From assembly GCA_032718475.1 (NCBI GenBank), contig JAUCBJ010007301.1:1-27376 (forward strand): 27,376 bases of DNA. The letters run 5' to 3'. Shown in pieces: positions 9,821-19,462 of the stretch. The notes beneath the pieces were generated by a model. That model ran no database searches and had not been told where the DNA came from. It saw only the letters and a list, made by a program, of their open reading frames with translations. The stretch's first letter is position 1; each line of letters begins with the position of its first letter. The position numbers were made by a program, and so were the translations under genes. Origin of the DNA: Nemertoderma westbladi (lineage: Eukaryota; Xenacoelomorpha; Nemertodermatida; Nemertodermatidae).

Positions 9821-10970
9821 TTCAGTCTCTCGCTCACGTATGTTCAGCATACTTTCATTATATGGGATTCCTGATGAAATTATTGCAGCAATCAGATCAG
9901 TATACGATGGTTCGACAACATTTGTGTCTACTGTTGACGGTGACACAGAACCATTTGAAGTGTTATGGGGCGTCCTCCAAGGAGACACACTTGCACCATT
10001 CTTGTTCATTATTGTGGTTGACTATGTTCTACGCATGTCCTTAGATCATCATAATGATGATGGGGTGATGATAACTCCACCTACTGGCTCCAGAAGTCAA
10101 GGAAATCCTGCCAAGTACCTAACTGATCTAGACTTTGCTGATGACTTAGGAGTACTCTCAGAATCATTAGAGGGAGCCCAACGGCTCCTCAGCTCATTAG
10201 AACATGCTGCTTCTAGTGTTGGTCTTTTTATTAACTCCAGAAAGACCAAAATTCTGACTGTTAACTTTGAAAGTCCTCAGCAAGTCTCTGGTCGGATGAG
10301 CATAAGCTCAAAGGATGGTATGCTTGAGCATGTGGACGACTTCTGTTACCTGGGATCATGGATCCGGAAGTCAGGTGAGGACCTTCGAATACGTAAGGGA
10401 AAGGCATGGACAGCCTTGAATAGGCTTTCCAGGATTTGGAAATCACCGAGAATTAATCGGAAACTTAAGGTCCGATTATTTAGAGCAGCAGTAGTTCCAG
10501 TACTCCTCTACGGGAGTCCATGCTGGGCTCTAACTGCTGAGGACACCAAATCTCTGGATGGCACATTCACAAGAATGCTACGCCGGGTTCATTGTGTCAA
10601 GTACAATGCACACATCTCCAACCAGACACTATATAACATTGGAGGTGTCTCATTGGTTCCCCCAAGCTTGACACTAGAACAAAATCGCCTCCGCTTTGCA
10701 GGACATTGCTTTCGCCGTGAGGACCAGCCAGTGCATAATCTTGTACTTTGGCAGCCTCATGGAGTGAATAAGCATGGTGGACAGCCCATGACTTTCTTGA
10801 GACGCATCTTAAAGGACACTGGCCTTAAAGATGCGGATGATCTAGCAAATGTCATGGGTGATAGGGCTGTAGGGAGTTGTGGCGGTGCAATTTTGTTGAC
10901 AAGCCGGCACAGCATTCTTAAAAATGCAGCTGCAATGCAGCATGCCGATCCTAGTAGTAAGTCCCTCTAA
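9810..10970 (+). pseudogene. Reverse transcriptase, motif A to C-terminus (copy 1)
   Basis: The frame starts in motif A (KAFDSV, catalytic Asp), then shows GVLQGDTLAP (motif B), DFADDLG (motif C, the catalytic Asp pair, with F in place of the common Y), GLFINSRKTK (motif D) and FCYLGS (motif E). A long C-terminal region with LYGSPCWAL and a Cys/His-containing tail follows. The enzyme would copy the element's RNA at the nicked target. This copy lacks the blocks before motif A and has no proper start (the first ATG is 9840), so it should be inactive. It shows the uninterrupted site corresponding to the insertion in copy 2 (TCACGTATGTTCAG at about 9834-9847). Confidence 0.9.
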
Positions 10971-11303
10971 AGGCATGCATGCCAAATCTCCCCCCACGTG
11001 CCAAATCTCCCTAGTCTCCCCTACGTCCATTGACCAAATTGCGGCAAATGAAAATTTATAGAACTCTCCCCATATCAAAATACCGTACTGAAATGTAAAA
11101 AAATCGTGCCCCCCCAATCACCGCCCCCAGTTAACTCGATGGCATGGCCTTGTATATAGCAGTATAGTACGCCTTGGTCGTGATAGCCATAAACGTTGTG
11201 GCATGTGGGGTGAGTCAATAAACTGCGAGCCATCAGCGAACTATTACAGTATTATAATTATACTCTGGCCGTTTTCCAAAAGTCTGTATGTGTCAGTGTG
11301 TGT
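10971..11303. other. Spacer, no gene recognised
   Basis: Between the RTE-like 3' end and the hAT-like element. It contains two ccaaatctccc repeats near 10981-11010 and nothing else recognised. Confidence 0.5.
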
Positions 11304-11980
11304 GTCGGGAGTAGGGTTCAACAGAAGGCACTTTACAGGGCCGAACCGAACCGAACCGAAGCAGGGCCAACTTCGGGCCGAACCGAACCGAATCCGAACC
11401 GAAGTTCAGAAAGTTAGCAAGTAATGGTCATAAATTCGTATTTACGTCACTATACTGGCTGACTGGCAGTGGCAGACTGGTATGGTACCTATTTGGTCTG
11501 CGGACTTAGCGAGAAAGCTATGACTGTATGATTAATTAAAAAACGGACTTTGCGAGAAAGCTATGATTAATTAAAAAAATAAATACTACAAAATAAAATG
11601 GCAATATTTACATTACTGTACATTACTAACCTAAACTACTGTATACTTACTGTATGCATGCACTTACTGTATGCACCACATTTTCACCCATAGTAAGCCG
11701 TACAGTAGTGACGTCAAATTTAGAAAACCTCACTAAAAGTACAGGTAGTCTTTGTAATACTATTTATATGAGGTAGTTGGTATATTTGGTATTATGTAGC
11801 AAAGTTATGATTAATTAAAAAATAGGGTATATACTACAAAGTAAAATGGCAATATTTAGCCTCACCTAAACTACTGTATAATTAAGCTAATTTTCAAAAT
11901 ACCCAAGTAACCTGGAAAAATTAAAAAAAAAGCCACTTAAATGGAAGTTCAGTCCAAAATTAAGGGTGTAAACGTTAAGC

Positions 11981-12230
11981 AGACAGTGGTGCAGACTGCA
12001 GACACCTGGTGCGGCCAGTGGTGCAGCGTGCAGACAGTGGTGTAGACATTAGTGCAGACAGTGGTGCAGACACTGGTGCAGACAGTGGTGCAGACACTGG
12101 TGCAGACACCTGATGCGGACAGTGGTGCAGACACTGGTGCAGACACTGGTGCAGACAGTGGTGCAGACAGTGGTGCAGACAGTGGTGCAAACACTGGTGC
12201 TGACAGTGGTGCGGTGCAGACACCTGGTGA
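11981..12230 (+). repeat. 12-bp tandem repeat array, left arm
   Basis: About twenty copies of gtgcagacastg (s = c or g) with occasional insertions of acctg. It is complementary to the array at 12848-13335. Confidence 0.9.
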
Positions 12231-12847
12231 AAATACTGAAATACCAGATTACCACGAAACATAATACCACCAGGGCACCAGGCACTATTATATTATATTT
12301 TATCATAGACTTTATTATCTACAAATATGCGAGTAACTACTGAAAGGTTCTACATGAAGTAGGGAGGACGTATGTAGTACAAGTCGGGGTGCGTGCGGGT
12401 GAATGTGCCCTGATTACAAATAATTATAAGAAGTGTGTACGAAAGTAATTAATCGGTATTCTCGTTTTCATATAAACAATAATATCTATAAATTGTAAGC
12501 AGCAATGTCTCCAAGGAATGAGGTTTAAGTGACAGTGTTTGATTGTTTATACATGACTCACTTTATACAGAGTATGTTTAATTTGTTTACCTTTACTGGA
12601 GCCACTGCTTATTACTGTCAGACTGTATAATAAAACGAGCTCATTAAGTTATTGTCTCATGCTGGGGATATACATTCACTAACTACAGTAAGGTCTCAGT
12701 AATTCTTAGCCCGCGAGTATTCTTAGCCTGCGAGTATTCTTGGCCAGTTGGCCCTTGGGTATTCTTAGCCCGCAAAACAATAACGTTTATTGTTTTGGTT
12801 CCCCCAATACTCCTCTGAAACCTGCTCCTTTACTAACCTGCTCGCCC

Positions 12848-13335
12848 CTTTACTGTCTGCACCAGTGTCTGTACCACTGTCTGCACCAGTGTTTGCACCA
12901 CTGTCTCTGCACCAGTGTCTGCACCACTGTCTGCACCAGTGTCTGCACCACTGTTTGCACCAGGTGTCGCACCACTGTCTGATCCACTGTCTGCAGCAGT
13001 GTCTGCACCACTGTCTGCACCAGTATCTGCACCAATGTCTGCACCAGGTGTCTGTACCACTGTCTGCACCAGTGTCTGCACCACTGTCTGCACCAGGTGT
13101 CTGCACCACTGTCTGCACCAGTGTCTGCACCACTGTCTGCGCCGCTGTCTACACCACTGTCTGCACCACTGTCTGCACCACTGTCTGCACCACTGTCTGC
13201 ACCAATGTCTGCACCACTGTCTGGGTCTGCACCACTGCTGCACCAGTGAGTGCACCACTGTCTGCACCCGGTGTCTGCACCACTGTCTGAACCATTGTCT
13301 GTACCACTGTCTGCTCTGTACCAGTGTCTGCTTAA
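12848..13335 (-). repeat. 12-bp tandem repeat array, right arm
   Basis: About forty inverted copies of the left-arm unit (tgtctgcaccas). The right array is about twice as long as the left, so the two arms have expanded independently. Confidence 0.9.
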
Positions 13336-13655
13336 CGTTTACACCCCAAAATTAATTAGTACAACGATGGACAGATTGATTAGTCTTACTGTCTTCTGGT
13401 CTTAGCTCAATCAGTCAATGTAATACTTGGAATATTTAGCAAAGTTTGCTCCGGGCTTCTGCAGTATCAATTGCAGAAGCCGAACCGAACCGAAATTGCC
13501 AAACTTCGGCCCGAACCGAACCGAAGCCGAAGCTTCTGTTGAGCCCTAGTCGGGAGCCATAATATTGTCGGAAGCCAATATCAGAATAGGCCTATATAAC
13601 TAGCCATAGTATAATTATAATTGTTCGCACGATGGCTTGCAGCTTTTGCTGCACG

Positions 13656-15220
13656 AAGGCCTCACTCGAGTGTTGGTTTGACTAAATACGCCACCGACAA
13701 CCACCGACACCTTTCGCATACCACCGACAACCACCGACAACATAGACACAAACCGACACAAACCGACAGGTAAGATCGCAAACCGACAGTATACCGACAA
13801 CTTCGGCAATGTTAGTAAACTATTTCAGTACATGATTATACAATTTTTATTTCCAGTCCAAATATTTCTAACAAAGTATATTGTCCACTGTCGGCGTGTT
13901 GTCCGTGGTGTAATTAGTCATAATACAGTGATAATTTTAATTTAAAATATAATCCCGCCTTCATAAATTATCTGTTTAAATTATTATATTGCATAGCGTA
14001 ATGGTAAAAATCGTTAGTGTTTTTCATATGTCGGTGTGTTGTTATTATTATTAGTTTTTGTCGGTGGTAGTCAGGTAGTCAGACTGTTGTCGGTGGTGTA
14101 GTCAAACTGTTGTTGGTGGTAGTCAGACTGTTGTCGGTGGTAGTCAGACTGTTGTCGGTGGTATATTTCTGTGGTATCCGTTCCTATAGGGCCTACTCTA
14201 ACATACCGTACAGTGCGATACACTGCCGAAATTTATTACTTTACATACAGCTGCACATTGTGTGACGTAATTGGTATTTACCTAAATGACGTAAAGTAAA
14301 GTGAAGGAAGGAAACAAGAAATAACGGAAGCTCCTTTCTCTCTTGGATGTTAATGTGTTTTACTTTTTGTTACTCTTTTTCTTTATACAGTTCAGGTACC
14401 TACTGTATACAGTATATATTGATTATAGTATATATTGATGTGTTGGTGGAATAATTATATTTATCGATTGAAAGATTGGTTGACTTGACAGATAGTCTTC
14501 AAAAATATTTTTCCTAAATTAAAGTTAGGTTAACAAATCCAAAAGTACAATATGTCGCCTGGCTTATGGGGATACAGAAATCAGAAAAGGTTGAATAGTT
14601 ATGAAGTGGTCATTCTTGGGAGATTGTGTTGGGCAACCATTCTTTTCCGGTAACATCCAAGAGAGAAGGAGCTTCAGTTGTTTCTTGTTTCCTTCCTTCA
14701 CTTTACTTTCCATCATTTAGGTAAATACCAATTACTGCACATAATGTGCAGGTGTATGTAAAGTAATACATTTCGGAATTGTATTGCACTGTACTGTATG
14801 TCAGAGTATAGGAACTGATACCGCAGAAAAATGCCACCCACAATAGTCTGACTACCACCGACAAAAACTAATAATAAAAGAAACACACCGACATATGAAA
14901 AACAATAACGATTTTTACCATTACGCTATGCAAAATATAATAATTTAAAACAGATAATTTATGAAGGCGGGATTATATTTTAAATAAATTACCATGACTA
15001 ATTACACCACCGACAACAGGCCGACAGTGGACAATATAATTTGTTATAAATATTTGGATTGGAAATAAAAATTGTATAACCATGTACTGAAATAGTTTAC
15101 TAACATTGCCGAAGTTGTCGGTATACTGTCGGTTTGCGATTTTACCTGTCGGTTTGTGTCTTTTGTTGTCGGTGGTTGTCGGTGGCGTATTCAGTTAAAA
15201 ACCCCTCGAGTGTAGGCCTT
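13656..15220. mobile_element. Second foldback-type element with ~0.6-0.7-kb inverted arms
   Basis: The left arm (13656 to about 14350) and right arm (about 14650 to 15220) are reverse complements with scattered differences. Both begin AAGGCCT, followed by ACTCGAG and then tacgccaccgacaacc. The arms share further blocks: tataatcccgccttcat, the ggaaggaaacaagaaa region, and the end of the left arm, ctctcttggatgtt. The loop is about 300 bp. Accgaca (tgtcggt) motifs are repeated through both arms, with an extra gtagtcagactgttgtcggtg expansion at about 14055-14160. No ORF and no convincing target duplication were found, so the outer limits are approximate. Confidence 0.85.
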
Positions 15221-15521
15221 CCGGTATTGTATTTCACTCCAGTTCGACAAATTGAATTAAAATAAACGGAACACAATCTGACAATACACAATAGGCCTAT
15301 TAGGCAGTTAGGCCTAATATAGATTGCGCGTATAGTTAATGGTTGGAAGTCAGTGTTACCCCTGCTTTGTACTATCCATTGGGCCCTTTGTTGTCAGTCT
15401 GTCAGTTGTAGTCTGTGTAGTGATTTAATTGTAGTATTCGGGTAGACAGTGTCTGTCTGTCGTTTCCGCCTTCGTCGGGCTGTCTGGAGTGTCGAACTAA
15501 TGGTTACCGTACAGGGTTAAT
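15221..15521 (+). promoter_or_regulatory. UBXN4: UBXN4 upstream region and 5' UTR, with a six-codon upstream ORF
   Basis: This short interval separates the foldback element from the gene and must hold any proximal promoter; GC content rises toward the gene. An upstream ATG at 15500 opens a six-codon frame ending with TAA at 15518-15520, one base before the main ATG. This arrangement could reduce or permit reinitiation of translation. Alternatively, tacag at 15510-15514 could be a 3' splice site of a 5' UTR intron, which would remove the upstream ATG from the mRNA. No TATA box was recognised. Confidence 0.4.
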
Positions 15522-16952
15522 ATGATTTGGTCCACGAAATCAATTTCAGATGCAATAGCCGAGTCTCGGCAACGCCGATGTCTCTTCGTTGTCTACGTGT
15601 TCAACCCGGATGATAATGCGGCTTCGACCCGAATGGAGGCGCTTTGGTCCAACATGACGATCGTCGAGGCATTGAAGGACACAGTGGCGGTGCGACTGGA
15701 GTCCAATAGCGTAGCGGGGGCCCAGTTCTCGGAGTTCTACCCAGTTCTCTGCGTTCCTTCTGTCTATTTCATCGGAACCAACGGTGTCCCGGTGGAGGTC
15801 AAAGCCGGCATCCCGGAAAATACTGAAAGTTTCGTTAATGAAATTCGGAAGATAATCGCGAAATCGGAGGAAAGTGGGAGTGGGGCCACCAGTGGTGAGG
15901 CCACCAGCAGCGATGAGACCAGCGGTGAGGCCACCACCACCGGAACTACCTGTACCAGCGATGGGACCTGCTCAAGCGGTGGACCGACCATATCGGAACG
16001 AGTGGAATCCAGTTCGACTGATCGCGATGAGAAAACAGATAACCCCGGATCGGCGAGTTTAACGGAGAGAATGGAGAACGCGCAGAGATTACTGGAGAAG
16101 AAACGACGTGAAAACGCCGAGAAAGAAAAGGAGAAACAGCGAGTCGACGAACTGAGACGACGGGAACTGGGTAAGGCGATGGCCGAACAGAAAGCCAAAC
16201 TGGACGAGGAGAAGCGACTAAGAGTCGCGGAAGAAATCCGAAAAGCGAAGCAGGAGGAGGTTGCTGCGAGACAACGAGTTAAAGAAGACATCGAACGGGA
16301 TCGGCAGGAGAAGCTGAGGAAATATCGGGAGAATAAAGAGGCGGAAGCGACGAAGACGCCTCCGGAGGCTACCCGAGAGGCGATCCGGGACCCGGGGGCC
16401 ACGCGGATACAGTTCCGATTCAATGACGGATCCTTCACGACGCGCGAGTTCGACTCCGCGTCCCGGTTCGCCGACGTCCGCCAGTTCGTCGCCTCGCACT
16501 CCGGGTCCCCGTCGCTCCGACTGGTTCGCACCTACCCCCGTCGCGTCCTCGACTCCGCCGACGATCACCGCTCGCTCGCCGAACTCGATCTCTCACCAAC
16601 CGCGGTGATCCTTGCCACGCCGGTTCCGAGTCGCGTTGACGCCGTCTCTGATTCAGCCACCGCAACCTATCGAGGCGTCTCAGTGTTCCTCTACTCGCTG
16701 TTCGTTCTTCCCTTTCTGCAGCTGTGGACGTCTCTTCGCGAGTATTTCTTTCCCAGCGCCGCTCCCACGGTGGTTCGCAGAGCCCCTGAGACGCAACGCG
16801 ATGCGCCATCCAGCGGCGGCACGAGGCCAGCGCCCCCACGCGGCGGGATCCGCAGAATGACTGACCTCCGTAAGGAAGAAAGTCAGGACGATAAAAATAA
16901 ATTCTGGAACGGCAATTCAACGCAATTCGGGGGCAGCAAAAAGGATGAATAA
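15522..16952 (+). CDS. UBXN4: UBX domain-containing protein 4 (erasin-like), complete in one exon
   Basis: A 476-residue protein close to the length of vertebrate UBXN4 (about 500). Residues 1-110 form a thioredoxin-like UAS domain (FVVYVFNPDD, FYPVLCVPSVYFIG). Residues 115-180 are a Ser/Thr/Gly-rich linker. Residues 180-277 are a highly charged coiled coil. Residues 293-368 form the UBX domain, with the p97-binding loop as TYPR (337-340, the FPR motif with Tyr). Residues 385-409 are a hydrophobic hairpin, and the tail ends in a conserved FWNGNSTQF (461-469). In animals UBXN4 lies in the ER membrane with both ends in the cytosol and recruits p97/VCP for ER-associated degradation. The in-frame TAA at 15498-15500 makes 15522 the first possible Met, and -3 is A. 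The vertebrate gene has many exons, so the single exon suggests intron loss or an old retrocopy. Codon use is GC-richer than its surroundings. Confidence 0.95.
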   Translation: MIWSTKSISDAIAESRQRRCLFVVYVFNPDDNAASTRMEALWSNMTIVEALKDTVAVRLESNSVAGAQFSEFYPVLCVPSVYFIGTNGVPVEVKAGIPENTESFVNEIRKIIAKSEESGSGATSGEATSSDETSGEATTTGTTCTSDGTCSSGGPTISERVESSSTDRDEKTDNPGSASLTERMENAQRLLEKKRRENAEKEKEKQRVDELRRRELGKAMAEQKAKLDEEKRLRVAEEIRKAKQEEVAARQRVKEDIERDRQEKLRKYRENKEAEATKTPPEATREAIRDPGATRIQFRFNDGSFTTREFDSASRFADVRQFVASHSGSPSLRLVRTYPRRVLDSADDHRSLAELDLSPTAVILATPVPSRVDAVSDSATATYRGVSVFLYSLFVLPFLQLWTSLREYFFPSAAPTVVRRAPETQRDAPSSGGTRPAPPRGGIRRMTDLRKEESQDDKNKFWNGNSTQFGGSKKDE

Positions 16953-17739
16953 TTTATTTGGATTCGGGTAGTTTTTAAGTTTATTGTTTTTGGTGAATTT
17001 CACAGTAAGTCCAGAATTCCTTAACTTTGAGACAATATAGTTTAGTTAGCAGGCAGTACAGACGAGCCGTACACTATAATTATACTGGCCCTAAATAATT
17101 CGGTATTCCTCAAAATGTACTAGATGTGGTGAAACAATAAGGTGTAAATTATTTACATTTTGGCTGACGTCTTTCCGATGCGCCTTCATCAACTTTAATA
17201 TCGTATCACCTAAACTTCTAACAGCAGAAAGTTAATATTTCTCGATTAAAATGTTTTCCGAAAAATTTGATGTTAGGAATTTCCATTTAATGTTAACATT
17301 ATTAACTCCTTCGACTTCTTAAAAACAATGAGCCGAGGTCTTTCTACATCTGCATCATCTAAATTGATACGATTAATTAAAAATAATTACAATTGTTACA
17401 AAAAGTATTAATCACATTCATAGTAATGAAAAGTAATAATCGTTTATGCGTAATATAAATTTATTCTTAATATTATTAACTACTTTTTCATAATATTTGA
17501 ATACCAATTACCAATATATCATATTCTCTTAATTTTTGGTATACAAATTGCATACAATAGAAGCTAACATCATTAGACTGGCGATGGGACTTTCTTCGTG
17601 GGCAGGAATAGGTATTTTTATTCACAAAAAATTGTGATAATAATGAAATAATACTATTTATCAGATTAAATTAACACAATCTTCAAATTATTGGAAAGAA
17701 TCTGTAGTTCTTGAGAAGATCTGTTCCACTGTTTGAGCG
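16953..17739 (+). other. UBXN4 3' flank
   Basis: AT-rich, without coding sequence. A possible poly(A) signal ATTAAA lies at 17245-17250; no AATAAA was seen closer. There is no poly(A) tract after the stop codon that would mark a recent retrocopy. Confidence 0.4.
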
Positions 17740-18485
17740 CCCGTACCCGTGCCCGACCCGTAACCTTGCCCGCCCATACCCGTGCCCGCCCGTACACGTG
17801 CCCGCCCGTACCCGTGCCCGCCCGTACCCGTGCCCGCCCGTACCCGTGCCCGCCCGTACCCGTGCCCGCCCGTACCCGTGCCCGCCCGTACCCGTGCCCG
17901 CCCGTACCCGTACCCGTGCCCGCCCGTTCCCGCCCGTGCCCGACCCGTACCCGCCCGTGTCCGCCCATGCCCGACCCGTACCCGCCCGTACCCGTGCCCG
18001 ACCCGTACCCGCTCGTGCCCGCCCGTGCCCGACCGTACTCGTGCCCGCCCGTACCCGTGCCCGCCCGTGGCCGACCGTACCCGTGCCCGCCCGACCCGTG
18101 CCCGCCCGTGACCGACCCGTACCCACCCGTGCCCGCCCGTACCCGTGCCCGCCCGTACCCGTGCCCGCCCGTTCCTGACCCGTACCCGCCCGTACCCGTG
18201 CCCGCTCGTACCCGTGCCCGACCGACCCGTGCCCGCCCGTATCCGTGCCCGCCCGTATCCGTGCCCGCCCGTACCCGTGCCCGACCGTACCCATGCCCGC
18301 CCGTGCCCGCCCGTGCCCGCCCGTGCCCGACCCGTACCCGCCCGTGCCCACCCGTACCCGTGCCCGCCCCCGCCCGTACCCGCCCGTGCCCGACCCGTAC
18401 CCTCCCGTGCCCGCCCGACCCGTACCCGCCCGTACCTGTGCCCGCCTGACCCGTACCCGCCCGTGCCCGACCCGTACCCGTGCCC
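17740..18485 (-). repeat. 16-bp GC-rich minisatellite, strong G-quadruplex potential on minus strand
   Basis: The plus strand is built from cccgtacccgtgcccg (16 bp) and derivatives with ccga, cccgtt and cccgcc variants. On the minus strand this gives G3 tracts separated by loops of one to three bases (GGGTACGGGCGGGCAC) over about 745 bp. Well over a hundred G3 runs are present, enough for many adjacent quadruplexes and, on the plus strand, i-motifs. Long ORFs in every frame exist only because the repeat lacks stops. Confidence 0.95.
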
Positions 18486-19462
18486 TATTTGTGTGGACTC
18501 GCATAAAATGTAATACAATTTATCGAGATATAATCTGTCCCAGCCCACTATGTCCGACGATATATTTTCTGATGAGGTACAAATTGGCCTCATCGTACTG
18601 AGATCGTGATCGGGTCATTGGCACTATGGTTGGTAACTTCACCCAAAACAATGATTAAATGTTACATCATTCTTGTTCACTATCTGATACTTTTTGAGGT
18701 GGATTCCGGCAGTGGATACCGACAACCAACTCATTAATTTGTATCCGAGTATTATAAATATTTCCGTGTCAACATAATTATTCATTACATGAGGAAAAAA
18801 GTAAAACTTTTTCACTATAATATTGAAAAAAAGGTGACGTTTTTTCCTATGTAAGTAATACCGGTACTACTGTACGTAATTTTATTCTGAAATTGATACT
18901 TTTTTGTTGCTCAATTCTTTAATTAAAATATAGAACGATATAGTGTTACAAAATAAATTAAACTGCAGTATTTTACTATATTGCTTCCATAGTTACTAAG
19001 ATCCCTAATACTCTAATACTCTAATTACTAATACTCTGTTAATAGTCTACCAATTATTTTTGGAATAAAACAACTGTCGCACGCCGACAACTTTGGCCAC
19101 TGAATTTATTGCACTATTTTCCAGGATATGGGGATTAAGTATTTAAATGTAATGTTCATCATACATCAACATATATTGACTTCTATCTGTTAACTAAATA
19201 CTTGGTATTGTTATTGTTTATTTAATATTTACAAACTATATGATGCAATTATTTATTATTGTTTACTATTTTATTTTTCCACATAAGATAATTTTGGTGA
19301 TTTTGATTCCTTCTCGTTTGACTTCACCCATTCTTTCTAGCTTGCATTCACCCATTCGCTTTGCCCACCAGCGGCATTGCTGCTGCAAAGCAATAAATAA
19401 ACTTCTTAGTTGTTTTGTTAATAAAGTAAAGTTATCGGTAAAATAAAGCAACGAAATATCTG
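18486..19462. other. AT-rich intergenic, no gene recognised
   Basis: No coding or RNA gene seen. A short attactaatactcta duplication occurs near 19005-19035. Confidence 0.5.

Larger units (their letters stand above)
6843..10958 (+). mobile_element. RTE-like non-LTR retrotransposon copy 1, 5'-truncated, interrupted and internally deleted
   Basis: In order it shows an APE-type endonuclease (6843-7024 continuing at 9063 to about 9250), the linker between endonuclease and reverse transcriptase, and a reverse transcriptase with its C-terminal region, ending near CCTAGTAGT at 10958. A TA-flanked DNA transposon (7025-9062) splits the endonuclease. The N-terminal part of the reverse transcriptase is missing at an A8 run (9804-9811). 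Several frameshifts make the copy non-functional. The 3' end matches the second copy at 23214 and ends in TAG-type short repeats. The RTE-clade call rests on the general look of the linker and C-terminal region; another non-LTR clade is possible. Confidence 0.85.
11955..13355. mobile_element. Foldback-like element with tandem-repeat arms and 9-bp duplication, nested in hAT-like element
   Basis: GGGTGTAAACGTTAAGCAGA begins at 11964 and its reverse complement ends at 13346 (22 bp perfect). CAAAATTAA flanks both sides (11955-11963 and 13347-13355), a 9-bp duplication. Directly inside each end lies an array of a 12-bp unit (gtgcagacagtg or gtgcagacactg): about 11981-12230 on the left and, inverted, about 12848-13335 on the right. 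A roughly 600-bp unique centre separates them. Long inverted arms built of short tandem repeats with 9-bp duplications are the classic description of Drosophila Foldback elements. No transposase ORF; the long ORFs through the arms come from the 12-bp period. Confidence 0.85.
11304..13556. mobile_element. hAT-like non-autonomous DNA transposon with 8-bp duplication
   Basis: GTCGGGAG occurs immediately outside both ends (11304-11311 and 13549-13556), an 8-bp target duplication as made by hAT elements. The terminal inverted repeat is TAGGG(T/C)TCAACAGAAG (16 bp, one mismatch), starting at 11312 and ending at 13548. Both ends carry subterminal CCGAACCGAACCGAA repeats in opposite orientation (11341-11403 and about 13479-13536). 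No transposase is present. A short direct duplication (ctatgattaattaaaaaa followed by caaaatggcaatattta-type sequence) occurs near 11558 and 11805. A second element (11964-13346) is inserted in it. Confidence 0.9.

Noticed and set aside
11949-13355. Long ORFs with VSAPLSAP-, HHCLHQCL- or VVQTLVQT-type repeats on both strands
   Set aside because: The 12-bp repeat is a multiple of three and lacks stops in several frames, so open frames arise automatically on both strands. The arrays are arms of a transposon.
15764-16531. 255-codon ORF antisense to UBXN4
   Set aside because: It lies wholly opposite a conserved coding sequence, is low-complexity Ser/Arg-rich and mirrors the charged coiled coil of the sense strand.
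17740-18485. Interstitial telomere repeat
   Set aside because: The unit (GGGTACGGGCGGGCAC type) is not TTAGGG or a simple variant of it.
17666-18601. ORFs of up to 301 codons rich in Pro/Arg/Val (plus) or Gly/Arg/Ala (minus)
   Set aside because: The stop-free GC-rich 16-bp minisatellite makes nearly every frame open. No start context or non-repeat domain supports a protein.
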